A program made the translations under genes and the position numbers. The notes beneath the pieces are model-generated. The model saw nothing but the letters and a program-made list of their open reading frames with translations. It was not told where the DNA came from and ran no database searches. A stretch of DNA of 64,000 bases from Pseudomonas viridiflava (GTDB lineage: Bacteria > Pseudomonadota > Gammaproteobacteria > Pseudomonadales > Pseudomonadaceae), in contig UVIF01000023.1 in the NCBI GenBank assembly GCA_900596015.1, positions 62,001-126,000 of the forward strand, in the 5' to 3' direction. Shown here piece after piece: positions 18,745-28,212 of the stretch. Numbering within the stretch: the first letter of the stretch is position 1; each line of letters begins with the position of its first letter.

Positions 18745-19818
18745 TCAGATCTTCCAGCGCCCTGCAGTCTTGGCCAGCAATTGCTGCAATCCATCGAGGT
18801 TGTTGACCAGCTGCAGCGTCAGCAGGCGATAGCCGATCAGCTCACCGGGCACCACATTGGGCGCGTCGGCATCGGCGCTGGCATAGTTGCGCTCGAGCCG
18901 CTCGGTGGCACCGTCGCGCAGCGCGCGGGCCATGCCCACCAGTTGCCGGCGGATGTGTCGGTGTTCGCCGCTCAGGCACTGCTGCAGCTGCGCCATGGCA
19001 TTGCGGTCGGTGCCGCTGGGACGCAGGTTGGCGAGGATTTCCAGCGTGCTCAGGCACATGCGGAAGTGGCCCTGGATCGCGTCCAGCTCGGTCATGGAGA
19101 TCTTCACTTCCTTGGACACCGACGGCAGCAGCGAGCGCAGCTGGACCATGTTCGCATTGAGCTTGGCCATCAGCTTCAGGTGCTCATCGGCCGACACCGG
19201 CTGGCCACTGATGATACGGCTATGAATGGTGGCGCAGCCGCGCAGGCCGGTGGCCAGGTTGTAGCGCCACGAATACACCGCGTACAACGGCAGGGCGAAC
19301 GAGAACGCCAGGGCCAGGGCGATACCGATGAGAATGTCCACGGTGCGCCACAAGCCATCGGTGATCGGATTGTCGCCATGGCCTGCGACGATGAACAGGG
19401 TGATGGCCGAGAGCAGCGCGGTATAGCCGCCCTTGCCGATGGCGTGGTAGGCGAAGAAACCGCACGCTACCGACATCAGCAGGTAGGTCACCATGGGCAT
19501 TTCGAAGTAGTTCTGCTGGGCCACCACCGCCAGCCCGAGCGCGGCACCGATGAGCGTGCCGTAGGCACGTTCGACCGACTTCTTGCCGATGTTGCCGTGA
19601 TGCTGCAGGCCGCCAATCACGATCAGCAGGGTGACCGAGGCCCATTCGCCGTGCGGCAGGCTGAAGCCGCTTGTTAGCAGAATGGACACCAGCAGGGCGG
19701 CGACGATGCGCGCCGCGTGGATCAGGCGGGCATGCCGGTAACGGCGGTAGGGATCGAGCAATGGCCGCAGGACGCGACGCAACCAGACGGGTAGGGCGAT
19801 AGATTTGAATGCATTCAT
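18745..19818 (-). CDS. FUSC family inner-membrane protein
   Basis: Membrane protein of 357 residues related to fusaric-acid-resistance and aromatic-acid efflux components (FUSC/AaeB/YccS). The N-terminal half has about six hydrophobic helices, including SVTLLIVIGGLQHHGNIGKKSVERAYGTLIGAALG, the conserved loop of the family. The C-terminal third is cytosolic and helical. Full-length AaeB/YccS proteins are 650-720 residues, so this is a single-module version. No membrane-fusion partner (AaeA-like) is adjacent, so efflux of an aromatic acid is only a guess. Transcribed divergently from the ABC exporter gene. Confidence 0.8.
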   Translation of the reverse strand: MNAFKSIALPVWLRRVLRPLLDPYRRYRHARLIHAARIVAALLVSILLTSGFSLPHGEWASVTLLIVIGGLQHHGNIGKKSVERAYGTLIGAALGLAVVAQQNYFEMPMVTYLLMSVACGFFAYHAIGKGGYTALLSAITLFIVAGHGDNPITDGLWRTVDILIGIALALAFSFALPLYAVYSWRYNLATGLRGCATIHSRIISGQPVSADEHLKLMAKLNANMVQLRSLLPSVSKEVKISMTELDAIQGHFRMCLSTLEILANLRPSGTDRNAMAQLQQCLSGEHRHIRRQLVGMARALRDGATERLERNYASADADAPNVVPGELIGYRLLTLQLVNNLDGLQQLLAKTAGRWKI

Positions 19819-19936
19819 CCGTTAAATGACCATGGGTGCCTGGAATAAGTCCGCCACGCAGTTGTCGACTTTGGGCTGGAACCTAAATTGTGTCATGGCC
19901 GCGGCCATTTATCTCGTTCAAGGAATGCTTTCGTCG

Positions 19937-21748
19937 ATGCCTGCCTTCTCCCGCCTCAAGACTTTTCTGGGCCAGGCCCGGCGCGCCCTGCAACTGGTGT
20001 GGGCGACCTCGCCCGGCCTGTTGCTGGGGCTGGTGCTGGCCACGCTGGCTGCGGGCATCCTGCCCGCGCTGGCCGCCTGGCTGGGCCAGCGCATCGTCGA
20101 TGCGGTGGTGGCGGCCATGCAGTTGCACCAGCAGACCGGCGCGGCACCCTTGTGGCCGGTGCTGCGCTACGTGCTGATGGAAGCCGGCGTGCTGGCATCG
20201 CTGGCGGCGGCGCAGCGCGGCCTCTCGGTGCAGCAGGCGCTGCTGCGGGTGCAGCTGGGGCAGAAGGTCAATACGCTGATTCTGGAGAAGGCCCAGACCC
20301 TGTCGCTGATGCAGTTCGAGGATTCGGAATTCTACGACAAACTGGTACGGGTACGCCGTGAAGCGTCCACGCGGCCGCTGGCATTGGTGAGCAAGTCGCT
20401 GGGGCTGGTGCAGAACCTGATCTCGCTGATCAGCTTCGGCGTGCTGCTGGTGCATTTCTCGCCTTGGGCGCTGGTGATTCTGGTGGTAGGCGCGTTACCG
20501 GTGTTCTTTGCCGAAGCGCATTTTTCCGGTGACGCCTTCCGCCTGTTCAGTCGTCGTGCACCGGAGACGCGCCGGCAGAATTACATCGAAACGTTGCTTT
20601 CCCATGAAGGCTATATCAAAGAGGTGAAGCTGTTCGGTTTTGCGCCGTTGCTGCTGCAGCGTTACCGCGACACCTTCACCAAACTGTATACCGAAGACCG
20701 TCGGCTGACCTTGCGCCGTGACGGCTGGGGCTTCGTGCTGGGCCTGCTGGGGACGGCGGCGTTCTACCTGGCCTACGGCTGGATCGTCATCGATACGGTG
20801 AACGGCCATATCACCCTGGGCCAGATGACCATGTACCTGGTGTTGTTCAAGCAGGGCCAGAGCGCGGTGAGCAGCAGCCTCACGGCGATCGGCGGCTTGT
20901 ATGAGGACGGCCTCTACCTGGCCGACCTGTATGACTACCTGGCCTACCCGGTGCAGCCTGCACAGGGCGATATCACCCAGGGCGTGAAACCGGGCGATGG
21001 CTTGCGCTGCGAAGGGCTGGGTTTCAGCTACCCCGGCGCGAGCCGCGCAACCCTGCAAGGCATCGACCTGCACCTGGTTCCGGGCAAGAGCCTGGCGCTG
21101 GTGGGCGAGAACGGGTCGGGCAAGACCACCCTGATCAAGCTGCTGACGCGCCTGTACCGTCCGGACCAAGGGCGTATCCTGCTCGACGGCAGCGACCTGC
21201 AGGAATGGCAGGAAGACGCGCTGCGTCAGCGTATAGGCGTGATTTTCCAGGATTTCATCCGCTATCAGTTCAGTGTCGGGGAAAACCTGGGGGTCGGTGA
21301 CACGCGCGCGTTCGACGATACGCAACGCTGGCGCGAGGCCGCGGTGCAGGGCACGGCCGAGCCGTTCATCGAGGGTCTGGAGCACGGCTATGCCACGCAG
21401 CTGGGGCGCTGGTTCGCGGGCGGTCAGGAGTTGTCCGGCGGGCAATGGCAGAAGTTGGCCTTGTCGCGCGCCTACATGCGCCGCGATGCCGACATCCTGA
21501 TACTCGATGAGCCCACCGCTGCGCTCGATGCCAGTGCGGAAGCGGCGGTGTTCGAGCATTTTCGCGAGTACGCTCAAGGCCGCATGACGCTGTTGATTTC
21601 CCATCGCTTTTCGAGCGTGCGCAACGCCGATCATATCGTGGTGCTGGAACAGGGCAGGGTGCTGGAGCGTGGCGATCATGAACAACTGATGGCCCAGCGC
21701 GGACGCTACGCGGAACTGTTCGACCTGCAGGCGCGGGGTTATCGCTGA
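19937..21748 (+). CDS. ABC exporter, fused membrane and ATPase domains
   Basis: Half-transporter of about 603 residues: six membrane helices in the first 330 residues followed by an ATPase domain with Walker A GENGSGKTTL, signature ELSGGQWQKLAL, Walker B ILILDEPTAALD and the switch in LISHRFSS. It should act as a homodimer exporting a lipid, peptide or drug. The start is placed at the ATG at 19937 (MPAFSRLK), with AAGGA about 13 bases upstream; the ATG at 19925 is an alternative, and an upstream frame to 19826 has no support. No precursor-peptide, peptidase or fusion-protein gene is next to it, so the cargo cannot be read from context. REP elements follow its stop codon. Confidence 0.85.
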   Translation: MPAFSRLKTFLGQARRALQLVWATSPGLLLGLVLATLAAGILPALAAWLGQRIVDAVVAAMQLHQQTGAAPLWPVLRYVLMEAGVLASLAAAQRGLSVQQALLRVQLGQKVNTLILEKAQTLSLMQFEDSEFYDKLVRVRREASTRPLALVSKSLGLVQNLISLISFGVLLVHFSPWALVILVVGALPVFFAEAHFSGDAFRLFSRRAPETRRQNYIETLLSHEGYIKEVKLFGFAPLLLQRYRDTFTKLYTEDRRLTLRRDGWGFVLGLLGTAAFYLAYGWIVIDTVNGHITLGQMTMYLVLFKQGQSAVSSSLTAIGGLYEDGLYLADLYDYLAYPVQPAQGDITQGVKPGDGLRCEGLGFSYPGASRATLQGIDLHLVPGKSLALVGENGSGKTTLIKLLTRLYRPDQGRILLDGSDLQEWQEDALRQRIGVIFQDFIRYQFSVGENLGVGDTRAFDDTQRWREAAVQGTAEPFIEGLEHGYATQLGRWFAGGQELSGGQWQKLALSRAYMRRDADILILDEPTAALDASAEAAVFEHFREYAQGRMTLLISHRFSSVRNADHIVVLEQGRVLERGDHEQLMAQRGRYAELFDLQARGYR

Positions 21749-21769
21749 CCGGTCCAGCGCGTTGGATTC

Positions 21770-21900
21770 TTCGCGGGCAGAGCCCGCTCCCACAGGGGGA
21801 GCGGCGATTATGTGGGAGCGGGTTCTACCCGCGAAGGGTGCGCTGCGTTTTTACTGGTTCACGCGTGCCGTTTTTCGCGGGCAGAGCCCGCTCCCACAGG
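21770..21900. repeat. REP triplet, class A
   Basis: Three class-A units (GGGAGCGGGCTCTGCCCGCG core) at 21770-21795, 21811-21836 and 21873-21900, the middle one inverted relative to the others. They occupy the gap between the ABC exporter and the glutaminase gene, both on the plus strand. Confidence 0.85.
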
Positions 21901-21963
21901 GGAGCTGTGATTCGTAGGCGAGAGCCGCCGTCTATGGCTTGATCCCATGATGCGAGTAGCCCG

Positions 21964-22872
21964 ATGCAAGCGCTTTTGGTTGAAATACTGGATGCCGTCC
22001 GCCCCCTGATCGGACAAGGCAAGGTTGCCGATTATATCCCGGCGCTGGCCGATGTGCCTGCCGCGCAATTGGGCATTGCCGTCTACGGCAACGACGGCGA
22101 GGTGTTCAGCGCCGGCGATGCGCACACGCCGTTTTCCATTCAGAGCATCTCCAAGGTGTTCAGTCTGGTCCAGGCCATTGGCCACTCGGGCGAAGACATC
22201 TGGCAGCGTCTGGGCCACGAACCCTCCGGACAACCCTTCAATTCCCTGGTGCAGCTGGAGTTCGAACGCGGTCGGCCGCGTAACCCGTTCATCAACGCCG
22301 GCGCACTGGTGATCTGCGATATCAACCAGTCACGGTTCGCCGCACCGGCGCTGTCCATGCGCGACCTGGCGCGACGGCTGTCGGGCAACCCACAGGTGAT
22401 CGTCGACGGTCGGGTGGCGGAGTCGGAATATCAGCATCGCGCGCGCAACGCTGCCATGGCGTACCTGATGAAGTCGTTCGACAATTTTCACAACGATGTC
22501 GAAGCGGTGCTGCGCAGCTATTTCAGCCATTGCGCACTGCGCATGGACTGCGTCGACCTGGCTCGCGCGTTCTGCTTCCTGGCCAATGACGGCTACTGCA
22601 AGCACAGCGGCGAGCAGGTGCTGAGTCGGCGCCAGACCCAGCAGGTCAATTCGATCATGGCCACCAGCGGTTTGTATGATGAGGCCGGCAACTTCGCCTA
22701 CCGCGTCGGCTTGCCTGGCAAGAGCGGCGTGGGTGGCGGCATCGTCGCGGTGGTACCGGGGCAGTTCACCGTTTGCGTGTGGTCGCCGGAGCTCAATCCT
22801 GCCGGCAATTCCCTGGCCGGCATGGCGGCCCTCGAGCTGCTCAGCGAACGGATCGGCTGGTCGGTATTCTAG
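21964..22872 (+). CDS. glsA: Glutaminase
   Basis: Cytosolic serine-dependent glutaminase of 302 residues that converts L-glutamine to glutamate and ammonia (beta-lactamase-like fold). The catalytic S-x-x-K is SISK at residues 61-64, in the context [13 protein letters not shown]; further family blocks are [10 protein letters not shown] and the C-terminal [15 protein letters not shown]. Length matches bacterial GlsA/GlsB (about 300-310). The family can supply ammonia for acid resistance in enteric bacteria, but no acid-stress partner is visible here. Separate transcription unit between two REP clusters. Confidence 0.93.
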   Translation: MQALLVEILDAVRPLIGQGKVADYIPALADVPAAQLGIAVYGNDGEVFSAGDAHTPFSIQSISKVFSLVQAIGHSGEDIWQRLGHEPSGQPFNSLVQLEFERGRPRNPFINAGALVICDINQSRFAAPALSMRDLARRLSGNPQVIVDGRVAESEYQHRARNAAMAYLMKSFDNFHNDVEAVLRSYFSHCALRMDCVDLARAFCFLANDGYCKHSGEQVLSRRQTQQVNSIMATSGLYDEAGNFAYRVGLPGKSGVGGGIVAVVPGQFTVCVWSPELNPAGNSLAGMAALELLSERIGWSVF

Positions 22873-23134
22873 AAGTGCGGCGAGTCACGTTACCTCCGTA
22901 GGAGCGGTCATCGGCCGCGAAGGGCGCGACGCGGTATGCCTGAATGACCGCGCTGCCCTTTTCGCGGCCACGGACCGCTCCCACAGGGCATCCCGGCACC
23001 TCCGTAGGAGCGGTCATCGGCCGCGAAGGGCTCGACGCGGTATGCCTGAATGACCGCGCTGCCCTTTTCGCGGCCACGGACCGCTCCTACGTAGAATCCT
23101 GGTACATGCATAGGACCGATCATCGGCCGCGGTT
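22873..23134. repeat. Tandem REP array, class B, 106-base unit
   Basis: The gap of 341 bases between glsA and the sco gene is mostly repeat. A unit starting GTAGGAGCGGTCATCGGCC begins at 22898 and again at 23004 (106-base period); each carries one REP on the plus strand and one inverted REP (TTTTCGCGGCCACGGACCGC). A third, decayed copy (ATCATCGGCCGCG) is at about 23118. The sco promoter must lie in the last 80 bases. Confidence 0.85.
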
Positions 23135-23213
23135 AAACAAAATGTGACAGGTTGCGGTGCCCAAGCCTGGCGTTGGCCTTTAAACTGCGGCCCTCTCCAG
23201 AGGGCACAATGGC

Positions 23214-23819
23214 ATGAACGATTTTCCGACCCGCCGCCGAATACTCGCCGGCATGGGCATCCTCGGTCTCGGCGCGCTGGCCGGATGTGGCGACAGCAAC
23301 ACGCTGTCGTTCAAGCACGGCAAAGACCTGAGCAACGAGATCCTCGGCCGCACGTTCCGGCTCAAGGATCCGCAGGGCAACGAAAAAACCCTGTCCAGCT
23401 TCCGCGGCATGATGCCCATGGTCTTCTTTGGCTTCACCCAGTGCCCGGCCGTCTGCCCGACCACGCTTGCGCGGGCGGTCCAGGCCAAGAAGCTGATGGG
23501 CCGCGACGGCGACCGCCTGCAGGTGATCTTCATCACCCTGGACCCCGAACGCGACACGCCCGAAGTGCTCGACGCCTACGTGAAACTGTTCGACCCCACG
23601 TTCGTGGCCCTGCGCGGCACCCTGGAACAAACCGCCGATGTCGCCAAGGAGTTCAAGGTGTTCTTCGAAAAGGTCCCGGTCGGCGACACCTACACCATCT
23701 CCCACACCTCGACCAGCTACGTCTTCGACTCCCGCGGCGTGCTGCGCCTGGGGTTGTCCCATTCCCTCACCGCACAAGAGTGCGCCGAGGATCTGCTCAC
23801 CGTCATGGAAGTCTGCTGA
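23214..23819 (+). CDS. SCO1/SenC family copper metallochaperone lipoprotein
   Basis: Thioredoxin-fold protein of 201 residues that binds copper and matures the CuA centre of cytochrome oxidase, or acts as a disulfide reductase. The ligand set is complete: C77 and C81 in QCPAVCPTT and H164 in YTISHTSTSY. The N-terminus has RRRILAGM, a hydrophobic run and a lipobox LAGC with Cys25, so it is probably an inner-membrane lipoprotein facing the periplasm, possibly exported by Tat. The stop overlaps the start of the next gene (TGATG), a copper chaperone, so the two form a copper-delivery operon. Confidence 0.92.
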   Translation: MNDFPTRRRILAGMGILGLGALAGCGDSNTLSFKHGKDLSNEILGRTFRLKDPQGNEKTLSSFRGMMPMVFFGFTQCPAVCPTTLARAVQAKKLMGRDGDRLQVIFITLDPERDTPEVLDAYVKLFDPTFVALRGTLEQTADVAKEFKVFFEKVPVGDTYTISHTSTSYVFDSRGVLRLGLSHSLTAQECAEDLLTVMEVC

Positions 23820-24295
23820 TGAAACCCGTTGCCAAGAAGAACACTGTCCGCCAACTCGCCGCGCTCGTTGCAGCCTTGAGCCTGACCGGCTACGCCATGG
23901 CCCAGACCACGGTCGAAGATGCCTGGGCGCGCGCCACCGTGCCGGGGCAACCCGCAACAGGCGCGTTCATGACCCTGAAAGCGGACTCCGACAGCACCCT
24001 GATCAGCGTGCAGTCGCCTGTCGCCAAAGACACGCAGATTCACCAATCGACCATGAACGGCGATGTCATGAGCATGCTCCCTGTCGACGAAGTCAGCCTG
24101 CCTGCGGGCGAACCCGTGGTATTCGATGCGAATGGCTATCACGTGATGCTGATGGGCTTGATAACGCAGGTGAAGGAGGGTGACGCGGTGCCGTTGACCT
24201 TGAAGATCAAGAACGCACAGGGGGAGGAGGAAACTCTGGAAGTTGAAGCCGTGGCCAGGGCACTGAATGCCCCCGACCACGCTCATGCACATTGA
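23819..24295 (+). CDS. Periplasmic copper chaperone PCu(A)C
   Basis: Secreted chaperone of 158 residues that binds Cu(I) and hands it to Sco or to cytochrome oxidase. It has a Sec signal ending near AMA (residues 1-28), and the family ligand pattern H75, M79/M84/M86 and H108-x-M110 (IHQSTMNGDVMSM and YHVMLMGL). The C-terminus ends in a histidine-rich HAHAH tail that may bind extra metal. The ATG at 23819 overlaps the stop of the sco gene by one base. Confidence 0.9.
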   Translation: MKPVAKKNTVRQLAALVAALSLTGYAMAQTTVEDAWARATVPGQPATGAFMTLKADSDSTLISVQSPVAKDTQIHQSTMNGDVMSMLPVDEVSLPAGEPVVFDANGYHVMLMGLITQVKEGDAVPLTLKIKNAQGEEETLEVEAVARALNAPDHAHAH

Positions 24296-24342
24296 TGCAC
24301 TGACGCGGGGCTGATACCAGCGTCAAGTACTCAACATCGGCA

Positions 24343-24873
24343 TCACTCTTCGACGGTCCGGCCCAGGAACCAGGCGCGTTCCTCCGCCTGGTCGATCCAC
24401 TCTTCCAGCAGGCTGGTGGTGGACAGGTCGTTGGCTTCATCGGTGACGCCGTGGGTGGTGCGCATGTAGGCAGCCAGCGACTGGTTGTCGTCACGCAGCT
24501 CGGTCAACATGTCCTTTGGCGACAGGTCGGTCACTTCGCTACTGGCCAGGCGCTTGAGTTGCACCATCTGCTCCAGCGAACGCACGGTCGGCTCACCGAT
24601 CTTGCGGGCGCGCTCGGCGATCACGTCGGTGATGGCATAGAGCTGGGTCGCCTGTTCTTCCAGCAGCAGGTGGTAATCGCGGAAATGCGACCCTTTCATG
24701 TGCCAGTGGTAGTTTTTGGTCTTGATGTACAGCGCGAATACGTCAGACAGCAATACTGCCAGTTCCTGACCGACCTGGGCCTGGTTCTGCAAGCTGGCGC
24801 CTTCGCCTTTCTCGGCCTTGGCCTTCACGGACGATACGGTCTTGAGTTCCTGTTTCACATTGGCAACGGCCAT
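24343..24873 (-). CDS. Dps family ferritin-like DNA-protection protein
   Basis: Cytosolic dodecameric mini-ferritin of 176 residues that oxidises Fe(II) with hydrogen peroxide and stores iron. The inter-subunit ferroxidase residues are visible as H56 (NYHWH), H68 and E72 (DYHLLLEEQ) and D83/E87 (TDVIAER). The lysine-rich N-terminal tail (residues 6-22) could bind DNA. The start MAVANVKQ at 24873 has AGGAGA seven bases upstream; the longer frame to 24939 has no ribosome site. Convergent with the copper chaperone gene. Confidence 0.9.
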   Translation of the reverse strand: MAVANVKQELKTVSSVKAKAEKGEGASLQNQAQVGQELAVLLSDVFALYIKTKNYHWHMKGSHFRDYHLLLEEQATQLYAITDVIAERARKIGEPTVRSLEQMVQLKRLASSEVTDLSPKDMLTELRDDNQSLAAYMRTTHGVTDEANDLSTTSLLEEWIDQAEERAWFLGRTVEE

Positions 24874-25001
24874 TTGAAATCTCCTGGTACGGGTTTGCGG
24901 GATTGGGTCTGTAACCACTATGGAAATCGACCGCAGCAAAACCCGTATTGCTCAGAGATATTTTCTATCCAGCCGATGAAGTGTTGCTATGAAGCCTTGC
25001 C

Positions 25002-26393
25002 TCATGGTTTCAAAGTGTCTGTTGCGGGATAGCTCAAGGTGAAGCTCGTCACGCCTTCAGCGCTATCGACACTGACGCTGCCGCCCACCAGAACCATGAT
25101 CGACTGGACAATGGCCAAGCCCAGCCCACCCGAGTCTCCCGGTTCCGTGCGCGACGGATCGACGCGGAAGAACCGATCGAACAGTCGCGCCAGATGCTCG
25201 GGTGCAATGGTGTCGCCTTCGTTACGTACGGTCAGACGAACGAACCCTGCCTCGTCGTGCCGGCTGAGCAGCACCGTGGTGCCGGGGCGGGCATGGCGGA
25301 CCGCGTTGGCGAGCAGGTTGCCCAGAGCCCGCTGCAGCAATTGCAGGTCGGTCTGCAGGGTGCCGTGCAGCGCGTGTTGCAGAGCGGCGCCGCGCTCGTC
25401 GGCGAGCAGTTGGAAGTAGTCACACAGTTCCTCGCCCAGGTGAGCGAGGTCAATGATCTGCAGGTGTACCGGTCGCTGCCCGTGGTCGGCACGTGCCAGA
25501 AACAGCAGATTTTCCACCATGCGGTTCAGCCGCTCGTACTCTTCGATGTTCGAGCCGAGCAGTTCTCGGTACTCGTCCACGCTACGAGGCTGGTTGAGTG
25601 CCAGGCCGGTGCTGCCCAACAGGTTATGCAACGGCGTACGGATTTCATGGGCCAGGTCTGCCGAGAACTGTGACAGCCGTTCGAAGCCCTGTTCGAGCCG
25701 CACCAGCATGCCGTTGAGCGCCTGGATCGGCGCCTGCAGCTCCACCGGTGCGGCGGTATCGGCCAGTCGCCGGTGCAGATTGCGCAAATCGATCAAGGCC
25801 AGCGCGTCGGCCATTTCGCGCAACGGCGTCAAGGCGCGACGCACCAGCAGCAAGCCAATGACCCAGGCCAGCAGCGCCCCGGCAGCCACCGCCAGGTACA
25901 GACGCAGTCGGTAGCTGGCCAGGATCGCCTCGCGCTCGTGCAGGCGTTTGCCGACCATCACCGTCAAGGCTTCGCCGGCTGGGCCCACAGCGTCGCCGGC
26001 CAGCAACGAGGCGCCGTGGTCCAGGCGAATGTCGGACCGACTCGGCTGCCGAGCCAGACCGATGCGCGGTGGATCACCCAGCGCCTCGCCGTGGGGGTTG
26101 ATCTCGAACACCACGCTGCCATCGGCGCGACGTACGCGCAGCACGCTTTCCTGATTGCCGAGCATGTTCTGATACAGCTGCGGACGCTGCTGCAGTGCGC
26201 CCAGGCTGTCGCTGTCGTGCAGCAGGGTACGCACTTGCTCGAGCCGCCCGAGCAGCGCGATGTCGTCGCGGTAGGCGATCTCGGCCGCCAGCGAGCGGTA
26301 GAGAAACACCGCGACCACGCTCATCACCAGCGAGCAGACCACCGCCACGGCCAGCGCCAGGCGCCACGCCAGGGAATGGCGGCGTTCACTCAT
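25002..26393 (-). CDS. Heavy-metal/redox sensor histidine kinase, CusS/HprS type
   Basis: Inner-membrane sensor kinase of 463 residues. Two membrane helices (about 10-32 and 165-185) enclose a periplasmic domain of about 130 residues; then HAMP, the dimerisation box with phospho-acceptor H249 ([12 protein letters not shown]), and an ATPase domain with N box [12 protein letters not shown] and G box SGGLGLAIV. Domain order and size are those of the CusS/CopS/HprS heavy-metal sensor family. It overlaps its response regulator gene by 8 bases. Whether it senses Cu(I) or, like E. coli HprS, hydrogen peroxide cannot be settled from the sequence; the divergent target genes favour an HprS-like role. 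Confidence 0.9.
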   Translation of the reverse strand: MSERRHSLAWRLALAVAVVCSLVMSVVAVFLYRSLAAEIAYRDDIALLGRLEQVRTLLHDSDSLGALQQRPQLYQNMLGNQESVLRVRRADGSVVFEINPHGEALGDPPRIGLARQPSRSDIRLDHGASLLAGDAVGPAGEALTVMVGKRLHEREAILASYRLRLYLAVAAGALLAWVIGLLLVRRALTPLREMADALALIDLRNLHRRLADTAAPVELQAPIQALNGMLVRLEQGFERLSQFSADLAHEIRTPLHNLLGSTGLALNQPRSVDEYRELLGSNIEEYERLNRMVENLLFLARADHGQRPVHLQIIDLAHLGEELCDYFQLLADERGAALQHALHGTLQTDLQLLQRALGNLLANAVRHARPGTTVLLSRHDEAGFVRLTVRNEGDTIAPEHLARLFDRFFRVDPSRTEPGDSGGLGLAIVQSIMVLVGGSVSVDSAEGVTSFTLSYPATDTLKP

Positions 26394-27060
26394 CCAGATG
26401 CTCCAGCCGGTAGCCCACGCCGCGCACGGTATGAATCAGCTTGGGCATGAACGGGTCGTCGACCTTAGCCCGCAAGCGCCGGACCGCCACCTCCACCATG
26501 TTGGTGTCGCTGTCGAAATTCAGGTTCCACACCTGGGACGCAATCAGCGTGCGCGACAGCGCTTCGCCAGGTCGGCCGATCAGCATATGCAGCAGGGCGA
26601 ATTCCTTGTTGGTCAGGTTGATGCGCTGCCCACCGCGGCTGACCCGGCGACGCAGCACGTCCACCTCCAGGTCTGCCACCTGGTAGTGCTCGACCTCGCG
26701 CACCGCGCCACGGCGCAGCAACGTCCGCACGCGCGCCAGCAGTTCGGCGAAGGCGAACGGCTTCACCAGGTAGTCGTCGGCGCCCAGTTCCAGCCCTCGC
26801 ACACGGTCTTCGATGGCGTCCTTGGCGGTCAGGAACAGCACTGGTGTCGCGCCTTGCTGACGAATCAGCTTGAGCAACTGCCAGCCGTTCAGGCCGGGCA
26901 GCATGACGTCCAGAATCACCAGGTCATACGCCTGCTGTTCGATCAGGTAGCGCCCATCCAGCCCATTGAGTGCCACGTCCACGGCAAAGCCGGACTCACC
27001 CAGGCCCTTGGCGAGAAAATTCGCCGTTTTCGCTTCGTCTTCAACCAGCAACACACGCAT
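26386..27060 (-). CDS. OmpR-family response regulator, CusR/HprR type
   Basis: Transcription factor of 224 residues: receiver domain with acidic pair E7/D8, phospho-acceptor D51 ([10 protein letters not shown]) and K near 100 ([11 protein letters not shown]), then an OmpR/PhoB winged helix with [13 protein letters not shown] and [10 protein letters not shown]. It is the first gene of a two-gene operon with the sensor kinase. The perfect inverted repeat at 27113-27128, 53 bases upstream of its start, resembles the box bound by E. coli HprR/CusR, so autoregulation together with control of the divergent genes is likely. Confidence 0.93.
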   Translation of the reverse strand: MRVLLVEDEAKTANFLAKGLGESGFAVDVALNGLDGRYLIEQQAYDLVILDVMLPGLNGWQLLKLIRQQGATPVLFLTAKDAIEDRVRGLELGADDYLVKPFAFAELLARVRTLLRRGAVREVEHYQVADLEVDVLRRRVSRGGQRINLTNKEFALLHMLIGRPGEALSRTLIASQVWNLNFDSDTNMVEVAVRRLRAKVDDPFMPKLIHTVRGVGYRLEHLDE

Positions 27061-27112
27061 CGTTCAGCTCCTGTACCCGCGCATAGGCTAGGCCTCCGGC
27101 GGCCGATTGCCT

Positions 27113-27128
27113 ATTACAAAGTTGTAAT
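27113..27128. promoter_or_regulatory. HprR/CusR-type operator
   Basis: ATTACAA-AG-TTGTAAT is a perfect 7-base inverted repeat with a 2-base centre. It matches the core of the box I recall for E. coli HprR (CATTACAAAATTGTAATG). It lies between the divergent response regulator (start 27060) and GlcG/HbpS gene (start 27195), about 67 bases before the latter; a TAAGGT -10-like element follows at about 27162. Confidence 0.8.
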
Positions 27129-27194
27129 CGCTGCGACGGGGTTCTGTCGCGGGCAGGTTGCTAAGGTGCCAGCCACTGATCACGGAGACGCTCG

Positions 27195-27662
27195 ATGAAA
27201 GCCCTTTGCATGACATTCACCCTGGCTTGCCTGCTGACCACCCAGGCCCACGCCGCGCTGGCCCAGCACCCAGACCTGGACCTGGCAACCGCGCAGCGGC
27301 TGGCCAATGGCAGCGGCTGCATGGCCGCCGTGGCGGTGTTGGACCGTGGCGGCAATATCATTGTCCAGCAACGCGCCGACGGCGTTGGCCCGCACAACAC
27401 CGAAGCAGCCCGGTTGAAAGCCTACACCGCGCTGTCGACCAAGACGCCGACGCGGCTGTTCGCCGAGCGTGCCCGTAACAACCCCGAAGCCGCCAATCTG
27501 ACCTCGCTGGGGCAATTGCTGCTGCTGGGCGGCGGCGTGCCTGTCTATGAGGGCAAGCAATTGGTCGGCGCGATCGGCATCGCCGGTGCCGGCGGCGCCG
27601 AGCAGGACGAAGCCTGCGCAATCAAGGCCACCGAATCCGTCGGTCTGGCCATTCATTCTTGA
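27195..27662 (+). CDS. Exported GlcG/HbpS family heme-binding protein
   Basis: Periplasmic protein of 155 residues with a Sec signal (MKALCMTFTLACLLTTQAHA). The body is a GlcG/HbpS (DUF336) domain: TAQRLANGSGCMAAVAVLDRGGNIIV, the A-R-x-K-A-Y-T-A-L helix near 75, and GGGVPVYEGKQLVGAIGIAGA near 118. Streptomyces HbpS binds heme and iron and works with the SenS kinase in redox sensing; here the protein is likewise encoded next to a two-component system, so it could be a sensor accessory or a target (inference). The hydroxyisourate hydrolase gene follows after 14 bases, so the two are co-transcribed. Confidence 0.85.
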   Translation: MKALCMTFTLACLLTTQAHAALAQHPDLDLATAQRLANGSGCMAAVAVLDRGGNIIVQQRADGVGPHNTEAARLKAYTALSTKTPTRLFAERARNNPEAANLTSLGQLLLLGGGVPVYEGKQLVGAIGIAGAGGAEQDEACAIKATESVGLAIHS

Positions 27663-27676
27663 AGGAGCAATACACC

Positions 27677-28078
27677 ATGTTGAAGAAAATTGCCTTGGCC
27701 GTCAGCCTGGCCTCCCTGTCCAGCCTCGCGATGGCCGCCAATCCCCTGAGCGTGCATGTACTGAATCTGGAAACGGGTGTCCCTTCTGCCGGTATCGAAG
27801 TGACCCTGGAACAGCATTCGGGTAATCAGTGGCAACCGTTGGGGCAGGGCGTGACCAACGAGCAGGGGCGCATCGCCGGCCTCTACCCGGAACAGCGCAC
27901 GTTTGCCCCTGGTGAATACCGGGTAGTGTTCAAGACCGGCGACTACTACCGCAAGGTCGGGCATGAAACCTTCTTCCCGGAAATCCCGGTGATTTTCGAA
28001 GTGAAGAACACCGAGCAGCACTATCACATTCCCTTGCTGCTCAGCCCCTACGGCTTCAGCACCTATCGCGGGTCCTAG
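27677..28078 (+). CDS. hiuH: Periplasmic hydroxyisourate hydrolase (transthyretin-like)
   Basis: Enzyme of 133 residues that hydrolyses 5-hydroxyisourate, the product of urate oxidation. The Sec signal MLKKIALAVSLASLSSLAMA sends it to the periplasm, as for E. coli HiuH (YedX). Family signatures are intact: HVLNLETGVPS after the signal, the H in HYHIPLLLSPYG, and the C-terminal tetrapeptide YRGS. The start at 27677 has GAAGGAG 9 bases upstream; a start at 27659 would overlap the preceding gene and break the signal peptide. In E. coli hiuH also sits beside the hprRS two-component genes and is an HprR target, which matches the layout here. Confidence 0.93.
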   Translation: MLKKIALAVSLASLSSLAMAANPLSVHVLNLETGVPSAGIEVTLEQHSGNQWQPLGQGVTNEQGRIAGLYPEQRTFAPGEYRVVFKTGDYYRKVGHETFFPEIPVIFEVKNTEQHYHIPLLLSPYGFSTYRGS

Positions 28079-28212
28079 TCGCAAGCCGTTGCCGTCATCC
28101 TTTCACGGTGCCCGGAAAACTATTGCCCTGTAGATGCGGTCTGTTGCACCAGAGCGAGCGTCGCAGGGCAGGGCGCCGGCACATTGCGCAGGACGATGAC
28201 GGGTATCAATAG

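Noticed and set aside
22841..23147. Short frames in the repeats near 23, 45, 56 and 63 kb with similar predicted peptides
   Set aside because: The peptides (MAANRA..., ADDRSYG...) are translations of REP palindromes in different copies, not genes.
25002..27060. Naming the two-component system copRS/cinRS
   Set aside because: The kinase family fits copper sensors, but no copper-resistance target adjoins it and the operator and hiuH neighbour point to an HprRS-like role, so no symbol was given.
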